From: Clostridia bacterium
Lineage (GTDB): Bacteria; Bacillota_A; Clostridia; Christensenellales; Aristaeellaceae
NCBI GenBank assembly: GCA_017530275.1
Contig: JAFXMP010000132.1
Coordinates: forward strand, 1-9,341
Direction of reading: 5' to 3'
DNA: 9,341 nt
Shown: positions 1 through 6,973 of the stretch, piece by piece
Position numbering within the stretch: the stretch's first letter is position 1
How the letters are laid out: each line of letters opens with the position of its first letter
Notes under the pieces: generated by a model
The model's input: only the letters and a program-made list of their open reading frames with translations
Told to the model about the DNA's origin: nothing
The model's database searches: none
Translations under genes and position numbers: made by a program

Positions 1-2561
1 CCCTGGATGAAATCCGCTGTGCCGTAATTGACGTAGACGGTCTTGCCGTTTTCGTAGGTGGTTGCGGTCACGTCGGAAGATAGGATCTCGTGGTTTTGGA
101 TGGCCAGATTGCCAAGGCCGGCCATCGCTGTCTGATAATCGTTGATCAGGCGAATGGCTTCTTCGTCCCAGGCGTCGTAGGAAGAGCCGTACAGGCCGGA
201 ATGGGTGGTATCCTGGAGCACGCGGGCGTCCATCGACATAAAGGTGAAATGGAGCCCGGCCCCGTATTCGGCGCAGCGAAGCAATTCGGTGCGCCAGTCG
301 TTGGCCAGGTTCACGGGCAGGCCGGTATAGCTGACCGAGCCGTGGATCGCGATCTGATAGAAGGGCACGGAAGCGTCGATGATAGAATAGCTGATGCCCA
401 GCATGTCCATATCCGTGATGATCGAGGCGTATGGAACGGCATAATCAAAGCCTTCTTTGATCATGACCGCCTGGCCTGCCGCTTGCGCGTCCTTTAAGGT
501 CTGGATGTTCATCTCCTTGACCTGCTCACGGGTGGTCAGGTCGTTCACGTTATAATCGCCGCTCAGGATATTGCCGATATCGCGGAAGGAAACGCCGTAC
601 GCGTTCCGGTCCTTGAGGGCCTTGATCAGGTTATCCGCCATCTTTTTGGCGTAGACGGGCTGCACCAGATAGAAATCATCCAAGGCTTCCATGGGTTTGT
701 AGGTGATGATGTTGTAGGGATAGAGCTGCACGCGCTCGCGGGTGGTATAGCGGGCGGCGTCGCGCTGGGGCAGGAAGCCGTTAAAGAGGTTGCTGTCGTA
801 GGCGAAGCAGGAGATGCCGTCAAAGTAGAGGGACACCTCGCGGTCCTTGGCGTAGCGGATCAGATGCTCCATGGCGCTGGTCCCGCCCAATTCGCCCAGC
901 ACCTTCACGCTGGTGAGTACCTTCTGCGTGATGCCGCCGTTGGCCCAGCCGCTGAAGCGGACGCTCAGGTTTTTGACGTTCTGGCCCAGCATGTTGGCGA
1001 TCATGTCTTCCGCCTGGGAGAAGGTGGTGGTCGCGACGACGGATTTGACGGGCATGCCGAACTTGACCATCCGCTTATCGATCGCACCGATCATTTCCAC
1101 CGAGATCGGCAGATCAGGGGAAATCTCGTTCTGCGCAAGCTGCGGATAGGCGGCTTTCAGATAATCGCCGTAGGACTTGGCCATGTCCACATAGCTGCCG
1201 CTGTCGATGAAGCGGTACCGCTGGCGGATGGTGTCGCCGGGCAATTGCTTTTCAAACATGTAGACCAGGGTACCGGTCTTGTTGGAGACGTTGTATTGGT
1301 CGCCGTGGAGCACGGTATACTTGGCGCAGACCCAGTTGTAGCTGTTGTAGCGCATGCTGATATCCGCCTGCACGCCGGAATAGGAGCTGGCGCCTTCCAT
1401 CACGCACACGAAGGATGCGCCGTTCTTGGACATGCCGAAAACGGGGAAGGTATTCTTGGTCTCGCTGATGACTTCCTTGCGGAAGGTGGCGTAATCCCAG
1501 CCGTACATGTTGGCGTAATAGCTGTTCTGGCTGAGCTTGCCGTTGTTGAGGTTGATGAGCGCGCCGCCGCCCTCCGGGATGAACATGAACCCTTCGTCCG
1601 CGGTGCCGGCCGCGCCGAACATGGGCAGCACGGTCAGGGAGGTGAGGGGGAAGTTGGCGCGGTAGCGGATCTTATCGTAGGGGATCTCCACCACGAAATC
1701 ACTGCCATCCAGGATGTAGCGGACCGTCACGTTGAACACGGGCTTTTCCGTGGCGGACGCGGAAGCGATCAGCTGCTGATCCAATTCGTAATCTTCCTGG
1801 GAGTAGCCCACCTGCACGAAGTAATCCGATATGGTTTGGTAATCGGCTTTCTTGCTGGTGTCCAGGACGCGGATGGCCTGCTCGGCAGCGGAAGGATACT
1901 GCGCCAGGATGGCTTCGCGTTCGGCATCGGGCTTGGCGGCCAGGGATTCCGGAGAATAGACCATGTAGATGTTGCCGATCTTGCTGTTGATCTTGGACTT
2001 GGACAGGCCAAGCTCTTCCTTCATTTTCTCCGTGAATGCCTGATACCTTTCCTCCGTGATGGCGTAGGGCATCAGATAGACTTTGTTGATATCGCCGATG
2101 GAATAGGTGATCTCCAGCGTGTTGTCCTTCACTTCGCCGATTTCATAGTTGCCGTTCATGATGGAACGCTGGAAATTGTTGAAGGTGATATCCGCGGTGC
2201 CCTTGTCCTTATCGGTGTAGGTGAGGAGCAGGGTGGACTGCAGGGCGTAGAGGTTTGCCTGGCTGCTCTTGGCCACCGGGTCGTTCGCGGCGTTTTCGGG
2301 AATGGAAAGCCATTGCCGCCCGCTCGCTTTATCGGTGATTTTGAATTGGGTGGTGGAGGCGTCCAATTCAAAGAGCAGGGCGTCGTTTTCCATCACGACG
2401 GCTTTCCCGTCGCCATCGTAATACGCCACCTGGGGCAGCGGCGTCGTCTGCTCATCCTTCTGGGAATAGAGGGGGATACCCACGAAGATCACCAGCGCGG
2501 CCAACAGCGCCAGGGCGATGATCCAGGGGATCAGACGGCGGAGGATGGATTCTTTTTTCAT
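1..2561 (-). CDS. Membrane-anchored DUF5696-family surface protein (3' end outside window)
   Basis: Reading the minus strand from ATG at 2561 gives 853 uninterrupted codons that run off the left edge, so the C-terminus is missing. The start is set by an AAGGAGG ribosome binding site 10 bases upstream. Residues 1-9 are basic, residues 10-32 form one hydrophobic segment, and everything after is hydrophilic, so the protein is probably anchored by its N-terminus and faces outward. Residues about 40-460 look beta-rich, with a glycine-rich FIPEGGGALI stretch near 327-336. Residues about 485-790 alternate strands and helices like a barrel, with acidic positions at YFDG (D581), SFRDIGN (D661) and KEGFDYA (E703, D706), then PFYQIAIHG (733-741). 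I recognise the overall family as DUF5696, which has no established function to my knowledge. A glycoside-active enzyme is an inference from the barrel-like pattern and the sugar-importer context. It is the last gene visible in the operon. Confidence 0.82.
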   Translation of the reverse strand, partial: MKKESILRRLIPWIIALALLAALVIFVGIPLYSQKDEQTTPLPQVAYYDGDGKAVVMENDALLFELDASTTQFKITDKASGRQWLSIPENAANDPVAKSSQANLYALQSTLLLTYTDKDKGTADITFNNFQRSIMNGNYEIGEVKDNTLEITYSIGDINKVYLMPYAITEERYQAFTEKMKEELGLSKSKINSKIGNIYMVYSPESLAAKPDAEREAILAQYPSAAEQAIRVLDTSKKADYQTISDYFVQVGYSQEDYELDQQLIASASATEKPVFNVTVRYILDGSDFVVEIPYDKIRYRANFPLTSLTVLPMFGAAGTADEGFMFIPEGGGALINLNNGKLSQNSYYANMYGWDYATFRKEVISETKNTFPVFGMSKNGASFVCVMEGASSYSGVQADISMRYNSYNWVCAKYTVLHGDQYNVSNKTGTLVYMFEKQLPGDTIRQRYRFIDSGSYVDMAKSYGDYLKAAYPQLAQNEISPDLPISVEMIGAIDKRMVKFGMPVKSVVATTTFSQAEDMIANMLGQNVKNLSVRFSGWANGGITQKVLTSVKVLGELGGTSAMEHLIRYAKDREVSLYFDGISCFAYDSNLFNGFLPQRDAARYTTRERVQLYPYNIITYKPMEALDDFYLVQPVYAKKMADNLIKALKDRNAYGVSFRDIGNILSGDYNVNDLTTREQVKEMNIQTLKDAQAAGQAVMIKEGFDYAVPYASIITDMDMLGISYSIIDASVPFYQIAIHGSVSYTGLPVNLANDWRTELLRCAEYGAGLHFTFMSMDARVLQDTTHSGLYGSSYDAWDEEAIRLINDYQTAMAGLGNLAIQNHEILSSDVTATTYENGKTVYVNYGTADFIQ

Positions 2562-2571
2562 TTTACGCCTC

Positions 2572-2578
2572 CCTCCTT
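2572..2578 (-). promoter_or_regulatory. Ribosome binding site of the DUF5696 gene
   Basis: Reads AAGGAGG on the minus strand, 10 bases before ATG 2561. It overlaps the TAA stop codon (2577-2579) of the upstream Yip1 gene, so ribosomes ending there lie directly on this site. This supports translational coupling and fixes the DUF5696 start. Confidence 0.8.
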
Positions 2579-3266
2579 AGTACAGCCGGAACGAGGCTTC
2601 GCGGTACAGAGATACGAAAAACCCGACCGCGTCGCTCAGGAGGCTGAAGAAAACCAGCAGCAGGAAGATAATGACCAGCGCGCCGAAAATGGTGGCGAAG
2701 AGGAAAACCAGCGTTTTGCCCGGGCCGTAATCGTGCACCTGCATAAGCCCGACAAACGCCAGGAACACGCACCAGATCACGGATATGCTCATCAGCACGG
2801 AATAATAGGACGCCTCGTCAAAGGAAATCATGTGGCTCAGGAGGATCAGGGGCAGCTGGATCAGCACGTAAGGAACCAGCGCGTAGCACATGGCCATATA
2901 AATATCCTTGAATCTGCCTTTGCCGTCAAACAGCGTGGACAGGGACCAGTTGGCCAGGCACAGGATCAGGAACGGGAGCAGTAGGGACGCACAGCGCTCG
3001 TAAATATTGATGTATTGGATGGGCGTCATGACGAACTGGAAATTCGTCAGCATCAATTTGAGCACGTAGGTCAGCAGGAAGAGGAACAGGAAGGTGTGCG
3101 CCGCCAGGAGCGACCCGCGCTTTTCATGCACCAGATCCCAGAAACCGTCAAAGGGATGTAAAATCACATACAAGCCATAGCGCAGCGTGGATTTGTACCG
3201 CTGCCATCCTGTGCTGCTCTTTTCGGCTTCCACAGGAGCGTTACTTAGCGATTCTGCGTTGCTCAT
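2577..3266 (-). CDS. Yip1-family polytopic membrane protein
   Basis: A 229-residue protein with a polar N-terminus of about 50 residues and five predicted hydrophobic segments at about 53-72, 90-112, 124-145, 155-175 and 184-210. The layout, the length, the HPFDGFWDL motif (37-45) before the first segment, and the GKGRFKDIYMAMCYALVPY stretch (115-133) match bacterial Yip1-domain proteins. In eukaryotes Yip1 proteins act in vesicle trafficking; the role of the bacterial members is not established. The ATG at 3266 lies inside the end of the upstream NHL gene (26-base overlap) and has its own GGAGGTG site 7 bases upstream. The stop overlaps the ribosome binding site of the DUF5696 gene. The position between an exported propeller protein and a membrane-anchored surface protein suggests an accessory or organising role in the membrane, which is inference. 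Confidence 0.85.
   Translation of the reverse strand: MSNAESLSNAPVEAEKSSTGWQRYKSTLRYGLYVILHPFDGFWDLVHEKRGSLLAAHTFLFLFLLTYVLKLMLTNFQFVMTPIQYINIYERCASLLLPFLILCLANWSLSTLFDGKGRFKDIYMAMCYALVPYVLIQLPLILLSHMISFDEASYYSVLMSISVIWCVFLAFVGLMQVHDYGPGKTLVFLFATIFGALVIIFLLLVFFSLLSDAVGFFVSLYREASFRLY
3241..3266 (-). other. 26-base overlap of NHL gene end and Yip1 gene start
   Basis: The NHL gene ends with TAA at 3241-3243 while the Yip1 gene starts at ATG 3264-3266 in a different frame. The last eight NHL codons plus the stop are therefore read twice. This indicates one messenger and coupled translation of the two proteins. Confidence 0.85.
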
Positions 3267-4752
3267 ACGCCTGCACCTCCCATCTCATTTTCTTTACCTG
3301 GCGAACCACCAGCGGGATCACCAGCAGCGCCGCCACCAGCACGACGATCCAGCCGATGTTCTTTTCCACCCATTCCTTGCGGTAGTAGCGATATGCCCGG
3401 CCGTAGTTTTCGCGGTCATGGGCCATCTGGAAGTATTCCATGGCTTCCGTGTACTTTTCCTGCCGCATCAGGGCGCGGCCGATGCCGATGAAGGCCAGGT
3501 TATAGTTGGCGTTCAGCTTGAGCACCTCGCGCCAGGAATCGGCGGAGGCGTCGTAATCGCCGCGCAGGTATTCGTCGCTGGCCTTGTAGATCAGATCGCC
3601 GTATTCGGTGGTCCTGAATACCGTGATGCTGCTTTCGTTTTCGTCCAGCACGAAGAGGTCTGTGCCCATGTGCTCAATGGAGATCGCGGAGAGGAACGCG
3701 CCTTCGCTGTTGCCCTTGGTGCCGAATGCCCACAGCATGATGCCCTGGGAATCATAGCCGAAGAGGCGGCCGCGCGTGCGGTCAACGGCGATGTAGATGT
3801 CGTTGTCCAGCACCGTGATATCCTTGAACTTGGAGGGGCCGTCCACGATGCTTCCGTCCACCCATTTCAGCTCGCCGATGGGGGGATATTTGTCGTTCTT
3901 GATGAGGATATCGTTGCCGATGCTGTTCAGGCGGCGGATGGGCTTGGCATTGTCCCACAAAAGATCGTATTCCTTGAAAACGGTATTGGTGGCATAAATG
4001 AAGCCGTCTTCGTCGATATAGATGTTTTCATACTCGGTGGGCACGAAGGAAGCCTGCTGCGCGCGCTGCTCTTTGGTGGTGAAGAACGTCTTCCAGATAT
4101 AATCCCACATGCTGTATTTAACGGGGTTCGCGCCGATGAAGCCGGTAAACGTGCCGTCCGTTTCAAATTTGACCAGGCCCTTGTTGACGTTGGTGGCCAG
4201 GGCAAAAACGCGCCCGGAGGTATCGACCACCAAACGTGTGGGCAGGAAGTTGAGCTTCTGATCGAAGGTGGAATCCTCGGGCTTGACAAACGCCTGGATG
4301 AAATGGAGATCGGCGTCCATCTTGACGATGCGGTAATTGTTGGTATCGCATACGTAGAGGTTGCCTTCCGGGTCAACGGCGATATCGCTCGGGGTGTTGA
4401 AGGTGGAAGGCTCGGCCCCCTGAACGGAATCGATGATGCGTACCAGGGTAAATTCGGAATTTTCCCGGTGGAGCTGGAGGATGCGGTTGTTGCCCGTATC
4501 GCATACGTACAATTCTTCTCCGCTCACAAAGAGGTTCTGCGGCCTGCGCATGGGAACGTCAAGGCCCAGCGTAACGCTGTATATCACCTGGTCCACGCGG
4601 TACGCGTCGGGAGATTCGCGGATATCGCCCCAATAGTCGTAATTGTACGTATAAGAACTGGAATATCCGTCCTCTACCGCGAAGGCGCAGGCCATGGGCA
4701 GCAGCATCACGGCGGCCAAGGAAAGCGCCAGCAGTCTGGTGAATGATTTCAC
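3241..4752 (-). CDS. Exported NHL-repeat/TPR protein with C-terminal membrane anchor
   Basis: A 503-residue protein starting at GTG 4752. An open frame extends further upstream to 5001, but that part lies inside the permease gene. Only the GTG has an AGGAGGG site (9 bases away), and it is followed at once by a signal peptide (residues 1-25, basic start, hydrophobic core, AFA cleavage motif at 23-25). Residues about 66-385 form NHL-type propeller blades. The clearest are LYVCDTGNNRI (81-91) and LYVCDTNNYRI (132-142), with weaker ones near 171-197, 241-255, 308-335 and 354-380. Residues about 386-448 resemble a TPR unit (GDYDASADSWREVLKLN and an EKYTEAMEYFQMA helix). One hydrophobic segment at 467-483 is followed by a short basic tail. 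Propeller and TPR should therefore lie outside the membrane. A binding or scaffolding role for the neighbouring importer is inference; no catalytic motif is evident. Confidence 0.85.
   Translation of the reverse strand: MKSFTRLLALSLAAVMLLPMACAFAVEDGYSSSYTYNYDYWGDIRESPDAYRVDQVIYSVTLGLDVPMRRPQNLFVSGEELYVCDTGNNRILQLHRENSEFTLVRIIDSVQGAEPSTFNTPSDIAVDPEGNLYVCDTNNYRIVKMDADLHFIQAFVKPEDSTFDQKLNFLPTRLVVDTSGRVFALATNVNKGLVKFETDGTFTGFIGANPVKYSMWDYIWKTFFTTKEQRAQQASFVPTEYENIYIDEDGFIYATNTVFKEYDLLWDNAKPIRRLNSIGNDILIKNDKYPPIGELKWVDGSIVDGPSKFKDITVLDNDIYIAVDRTRGRLFGYDSQGIMLWAFGTKGNSEGAFLSAISIEHMGTDLFVLDENESSITVFRTTEYGDLIYKASDEYLRGDYDASADSWREVLKLNANYNLAFIGIGRALMRQEKYTEAMEYFQMAHDRENYGRAYRYYRKEWVEKNIGWIVVLVAALLVIPLVVRQVKKMRWEVQAYEQRRIAK
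3274..3280 (-). promoter_or_regulatory. Ribosome binding site of the Yip1 gene
   Basis: Reads GGAGGTG on the minus strand, 7 bases before ATG 3266. It is embedded in the coding sequence of the NHL gene. It supports the chosen start and so the 26-base overlap. Confidence 0.8.
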
Positions 4753-4761
4753 GGTGTTTTT

Positions 4762-4768
4762 CCCTCCT
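4762..4768 (-). promoter_or_regulatory. Ribosome binding site of the NHL/TPR gene
   Basis: Reads AGGAGGG on the minus strand, 9 bases before GTG 4752, in the 41-base gap after the MalG-type permease gene. It is the main reason for choosing the GTG start over ATG 5001. The rest of the gap (4753-4793) shows no hairpin terminator. Confidence 0.8.
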
Positions 4769-4793
4769 GTCGTATTAAGGATGTTGTATGGCG

Positions 4794-6014
4794 TCAATCC
4801 TTCAGACCGGAACTGGCCATGGTTTCCAGAATCTGGCTTTGGGACAGGATGAAAATGGTGATAGGCACCAGCATCACGATGACCTGTACGGCGGCGGCCA
4901 CACCGGTGCGGGCGATACCGCCGGCCTGGATCTGCCCAAGCGCGTACACCAGGGTTTTCTTGCTTTCCGTGTAGATCACGGTCGCCGCGTTGGTGTTCCA
5001 CAGGGACTGTACGGAGAAGATGATGATGGTCAGCCAGGCGGGCTTGACGTTGGGCATGACGATGGTCCAGAAGATCCTGAATTCGCTTGCGCCGTCCAGA
5101 TGTGCGGCTTCGATCAGGGCGCTGGGCAGGCTCTCCATGGACTGCTTCATCAGGAACAGGCCGATGGGCGCGGCGAAGGCGGGCAGGATGATGGCCCAGT
5201 AGGTGTCGATCATGCCCATTCTGCTCATGATGACGTAGTTGGGGATGCCCGTTACATAGCCGGAGAACATCAGGGCCGTGACCACGATGCCAAAGAACGT
5301 TTTCCCGCCGGGGAAATCGTACTTGGAAAGCACGAACGCGGCCATGGAGGCGATGATCACGTGGCCCAGGGTGCCCACCAGGGTAATGAAAACCGTGTTG
5401 ATCAGGTAACGGGAGAAGGGCACGAAGCTCTGGCCCATGATTACGATCAGATCGCTGAAGTTATCGAACGTCGCCCTGCTGGGGAACACGCGGGGCGGGA
5501 AGCGGAAGAATTCATCCAACGGCTTTAACGACGCCGCCACGGAGAAAACCAGCGGGAACACCATGGCGATGGCCACGATGAACAGCATCAGGTAGATCCC
5601 CAGATCGCCCCAGAAGCTGCGGTTGGGCTTGCGGCGCTTGGGCTGGATCAGCTTGATGATCGCGAACAGCCCAAACAGGACGATCACCGTAATCAGCTGG
5701 AAGCGGATAAACAGGAACGTGGAAATGGTATCCGTGGAAAGCTCGAAATTGAAGAAGAGGAATTGGATGGGTACGGTCTTTGCTTCCGGGTTCTCGGCGA
5801 TCCAGTTTTCAATGCCCGAGGCAATGAAATTGCACGCGACCAGCAGGCACGCGAGCACCGCCAGGATGATGAGGGCGATCAGGGCGAAACGCCCTTTGCT
5901 CATTTTCGGCTTTTCTTCCTCGATTTCGCCTCGGAGCTGGGCCTGGAAATGGAGCAATTCCGCTCTGTTGCTGGTTTTGGGCTGTACAAACTTGGTGATT
6001 TCTTTCTTGCTCAT
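4794..6014 (-). CDS. Carbohydrate ABC importer permease, MalG/UgpE type, with N-terminal extension
   Basis: A 406-residue membrane permease. The EAA loop that contacts the transport ATPase is clear at residues 302-321, beginning EAAHLDGAS and ending TIVMP, as in the MetI-like permeases of sugar importers. The ordinary permease core runs from about residue 138 to 406, close to the roughly 270-280 residues usual for MalG-type subunits. In front lies an extra region of about 130 residues: a polar cytoplasmic start (1-42), a hydrophobic segment (about 43-66), a loop (67-100), a second hydrophobic segment (about 102-123) and a basic linker QPKRRKPNR (124-132). The ATG overlaps the stop of the other permease gene as ATGA, with a GAGGAAGGTGG stretch just upstream, so the long start is real rather than misassigned. 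It pairs with the product of 6011-6946. The substrate is probably an oligosaccharide or glycan fragment but cannot be named. Confidence 0.92.
   Translation of the reverse strand: MSKKEITKFVQPKTSNRAELLHFQAQLRGEIEEEKPKMSKGRFALIALIILAVLACLLVACNFIASGIENWIAENPEAKTVPIQFLFFNFELSTDTISTFLFIRFQLITVIVLFGLFAIIKLIQPKRRKPNRSFWGDLGIYLMLFIVAIAMVFPLVFSVAASLKPLDEFFRFPPRVFPSRATFDNFSDLIVIMGQSFVPFSRYLINTVFITLVGTLGHVIIASMAAFVLSKYDFPGGKTFFGIVVTALMFSGYVTGIPNYVIMSRMGMIDTYWAIILPAFAAPIGLFLMKQSMESLPSALIEAAHLDGASEFRIFWTIVMPNVKPAWLTIIIFSVQSLWNTNAATVIYTESKKTLVYALGQIQAGGIARTGVAAAVQVIVMLVPITIFILSQSQILETMASSGLKD
6011..6014 (-). other. ATGA stop/start overlap between the two permease genes
   Basis: On the minus strand the bases ATGA contain the ATG of the MalG-type permease (6012-6014) and the TGA of the upstream permease (6011-6013). 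This is a classic coupling junction and suggests balanced production of the two subunits of a heterodimeric channel. Confidence 0.9.
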
Positions 6015-6946
6015 GTGCCCACCTTCCTCAGCATCGCCTGAATGGCTTTATTGCACAGGATCATCACCAGGAAAAGCACCGTGGCGATGGCCGACGCGTA
6101 GCCCATCTCAAATCGGGAGAAGCCGTAGTCGAACAAGTGCGTTACGATGGTACGGGCAGCGTAGTCCGTGCTGGGGTAGCCAGCCAGGGCGCGCGGCACG
6201 TCGGATACGTTGAAGGCGGAGGTGATGCTCATCACGGCGCCGAAGAGCAGCATGGGCTTCATGCTGGGCAGGGTGATGAAGTACAATTCCTGCCAGCGGT
6301 TGCGGATGCCGTCCACATATCCGGCTTCATACAGGCTGCGGTCCACGCCCTGGAGGCCGGCGACGAAGGAAAGGAAGCCGGCGCCCATGCTCATCCACAG
6401 GGTAACGATGATAATGACCGTCATGATGTAGCGCGGGTCAAGCAGGAACAGCAGCGGCGCGTCCACCAGCCCGAATTGCAGCAGGATCGCGTTCAGCCAG
6501 CCGTAAGCGTCGCCGCGGAAAATGATCGAGAATACCGTGTACGCGCCGCCCGCGATGCTGGGCGCGTAGAAGACGACGACGGCGATCGTGCGCAGCCAGC
6601 GGGGCAGTTCGTTGATGAACCAGGCGAACAGGAAGGAAAGGATATATCCGATGGGGCCCGTGATCACGGCGATCACGAAGGTGTTCCTTACCGCCGTCAA
6701 AAACACTTCATCCTGCAATACAAGGTTGATGTAGTTTTGGAAGCCGATGAAGCGCGGCGCTTCCAGAATGTTATAGTAGGTGAAGCTGTAATAGATGGAC
6801 GTGCAGATCGGAAGGATGAAGAAGGTGAAGAAGAGCACGGTGTAAGGCAGCAGGAACAGGTAACAGACCTTCATTCTTTTTGCCTTGGCCCAGCCGTAGC
6901 GCAAATTTTCCTTCTTTATTGCCCAATAGCTTGTGGATGACTGCAT
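6011..6946 (-). CDS. Carbohydrate ABC importer permease, MalF/UgpA/LplB type
   Basis: A 311-residue integral membrane protein with about six hydrophobic segments (near 28-48, 85-110, 118-140, 173-197, 229-250 and 280-303). The EAA loop is at 207-227, beginning EAGYVDGIRNRW and ending ITLP, as in MetI-like permeases of sugar importers. The PRFIGFQNY motif (64-72) after the first segment is typical of the MalF/UgpA side of such pairs. Length is normal for the family. The ATG at 6946 has AGGGAGA 4 bases upstream and follows the binding-protein gene by 27 bases, and its stop overlaps the next permease start. It forms the translocation channel in the cytoplasmic membrane with the product of 4794-6014. 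No ATPase gene is visible. Many gram-positive sugar importers share an MsmX-type ATPase encoded elsewhere, which is the likely arrangement here. Confidence 0.93.
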   Translation of the reverse strand: MQSSTSYWAIKKENLRYGWAKAKRMKVCYLFLLPYTVLFFTFFILPICTSIYYSFTYYNILEAPRFIGFQNYINLVLQDEVFLTAVRNTFVIAVITGPIGYILSFLFAWFINELPRWLRTIAVVVFYAPSIAGGAYTVFSIIFRGDAYGWLNAILLQFGLVDAPLLFLLDPRYIMTVIIIVTLWMSMGAGFLSFVAGLQGVDRSLYEAGYVDGIRNRWQELYFITLPSMKPMLLFGAVMSITSAFNVSDVPRALAGYPSTDYAARTIVTHLFDYGFSRFEMGYASAIATVLFLVMILCNKAIQAMLRKVGT

Positions 6947-6950
6947 CTGA

Positions 6951-6957
6951 TCTCCCT
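6951..6957 (-). promoter_or_regulatory. Ribosome binding site of the MalF-type permease gene
   Basis: Reads AGGGAGA on the minus strand, 4 bases before ATG 6946. It lies in the 27-base gap after the binding-protein gene. No terminator hairpin or promoter is visible in that gap, so read-through from the binding-protein gene is expected. Confidence 0.65.
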
Positions 6958-6973
6958 ACTTTCTCTTCTCGAA

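Noticed and set aside
864..2984. Plus-strand open frame of 706 codons opposite the DUF5696 and Yip1 genes
   Set aside because: It is antisense to two well-supported genes, its translation is rich in His, Gly, Asp and Val without family motifs, and it has no convincing ribosome site. It arises from the G/C-ending codons of the real genes.
4685..4702. Possible lipobox (LPMAC) in the NHL protein signal peptide
   Set aside because: The position three before the cysteine is proline rather than Leu/Val/Ile, and a normal AFA signal peptidase I site follows directly.
3187..4746. Plus-strand open frame of 519 codons opposite the NHL gene
   Set aside because: Same low-complexity antisense character, and it spans the boundary of two real genes on the other strand.
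4769..4797. TAATACGAC string resembling the start of a T7 promoter, and a TTGACG box nearby, in the gap before the NHL gene
   Set aside because: The rest of the T7 consensus is absent, and the TTGACG box (4792-4797, overlapping the permease stop) has no good -10 element at 16-18 bases. Probably chance.
4753..5001. Upstream extension of the NHL gene to ATG 5001
   Set aside because: The extra 83 residues lie inside the permease gene, look like out-of-frame sequence, and would bury the signal peptide. The GTG at 4752 has a proper ribosome site.
4788..5528. Plus-strand open frame opposite the MalG-type permease
   Set aside because: His/Gly/Asp-rich antisense product without recognisable domains; the minus-strand permease has a clear EAA motif. 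The similar plus-strand frame at 6137-6940 is rejected for the same reason.
6947..6973. Search for a terminator or attenuator between binding protein and permease
   Set aside because: The 27-base gap has no inverted repeat with a T-run; it only holds the ribosome site.
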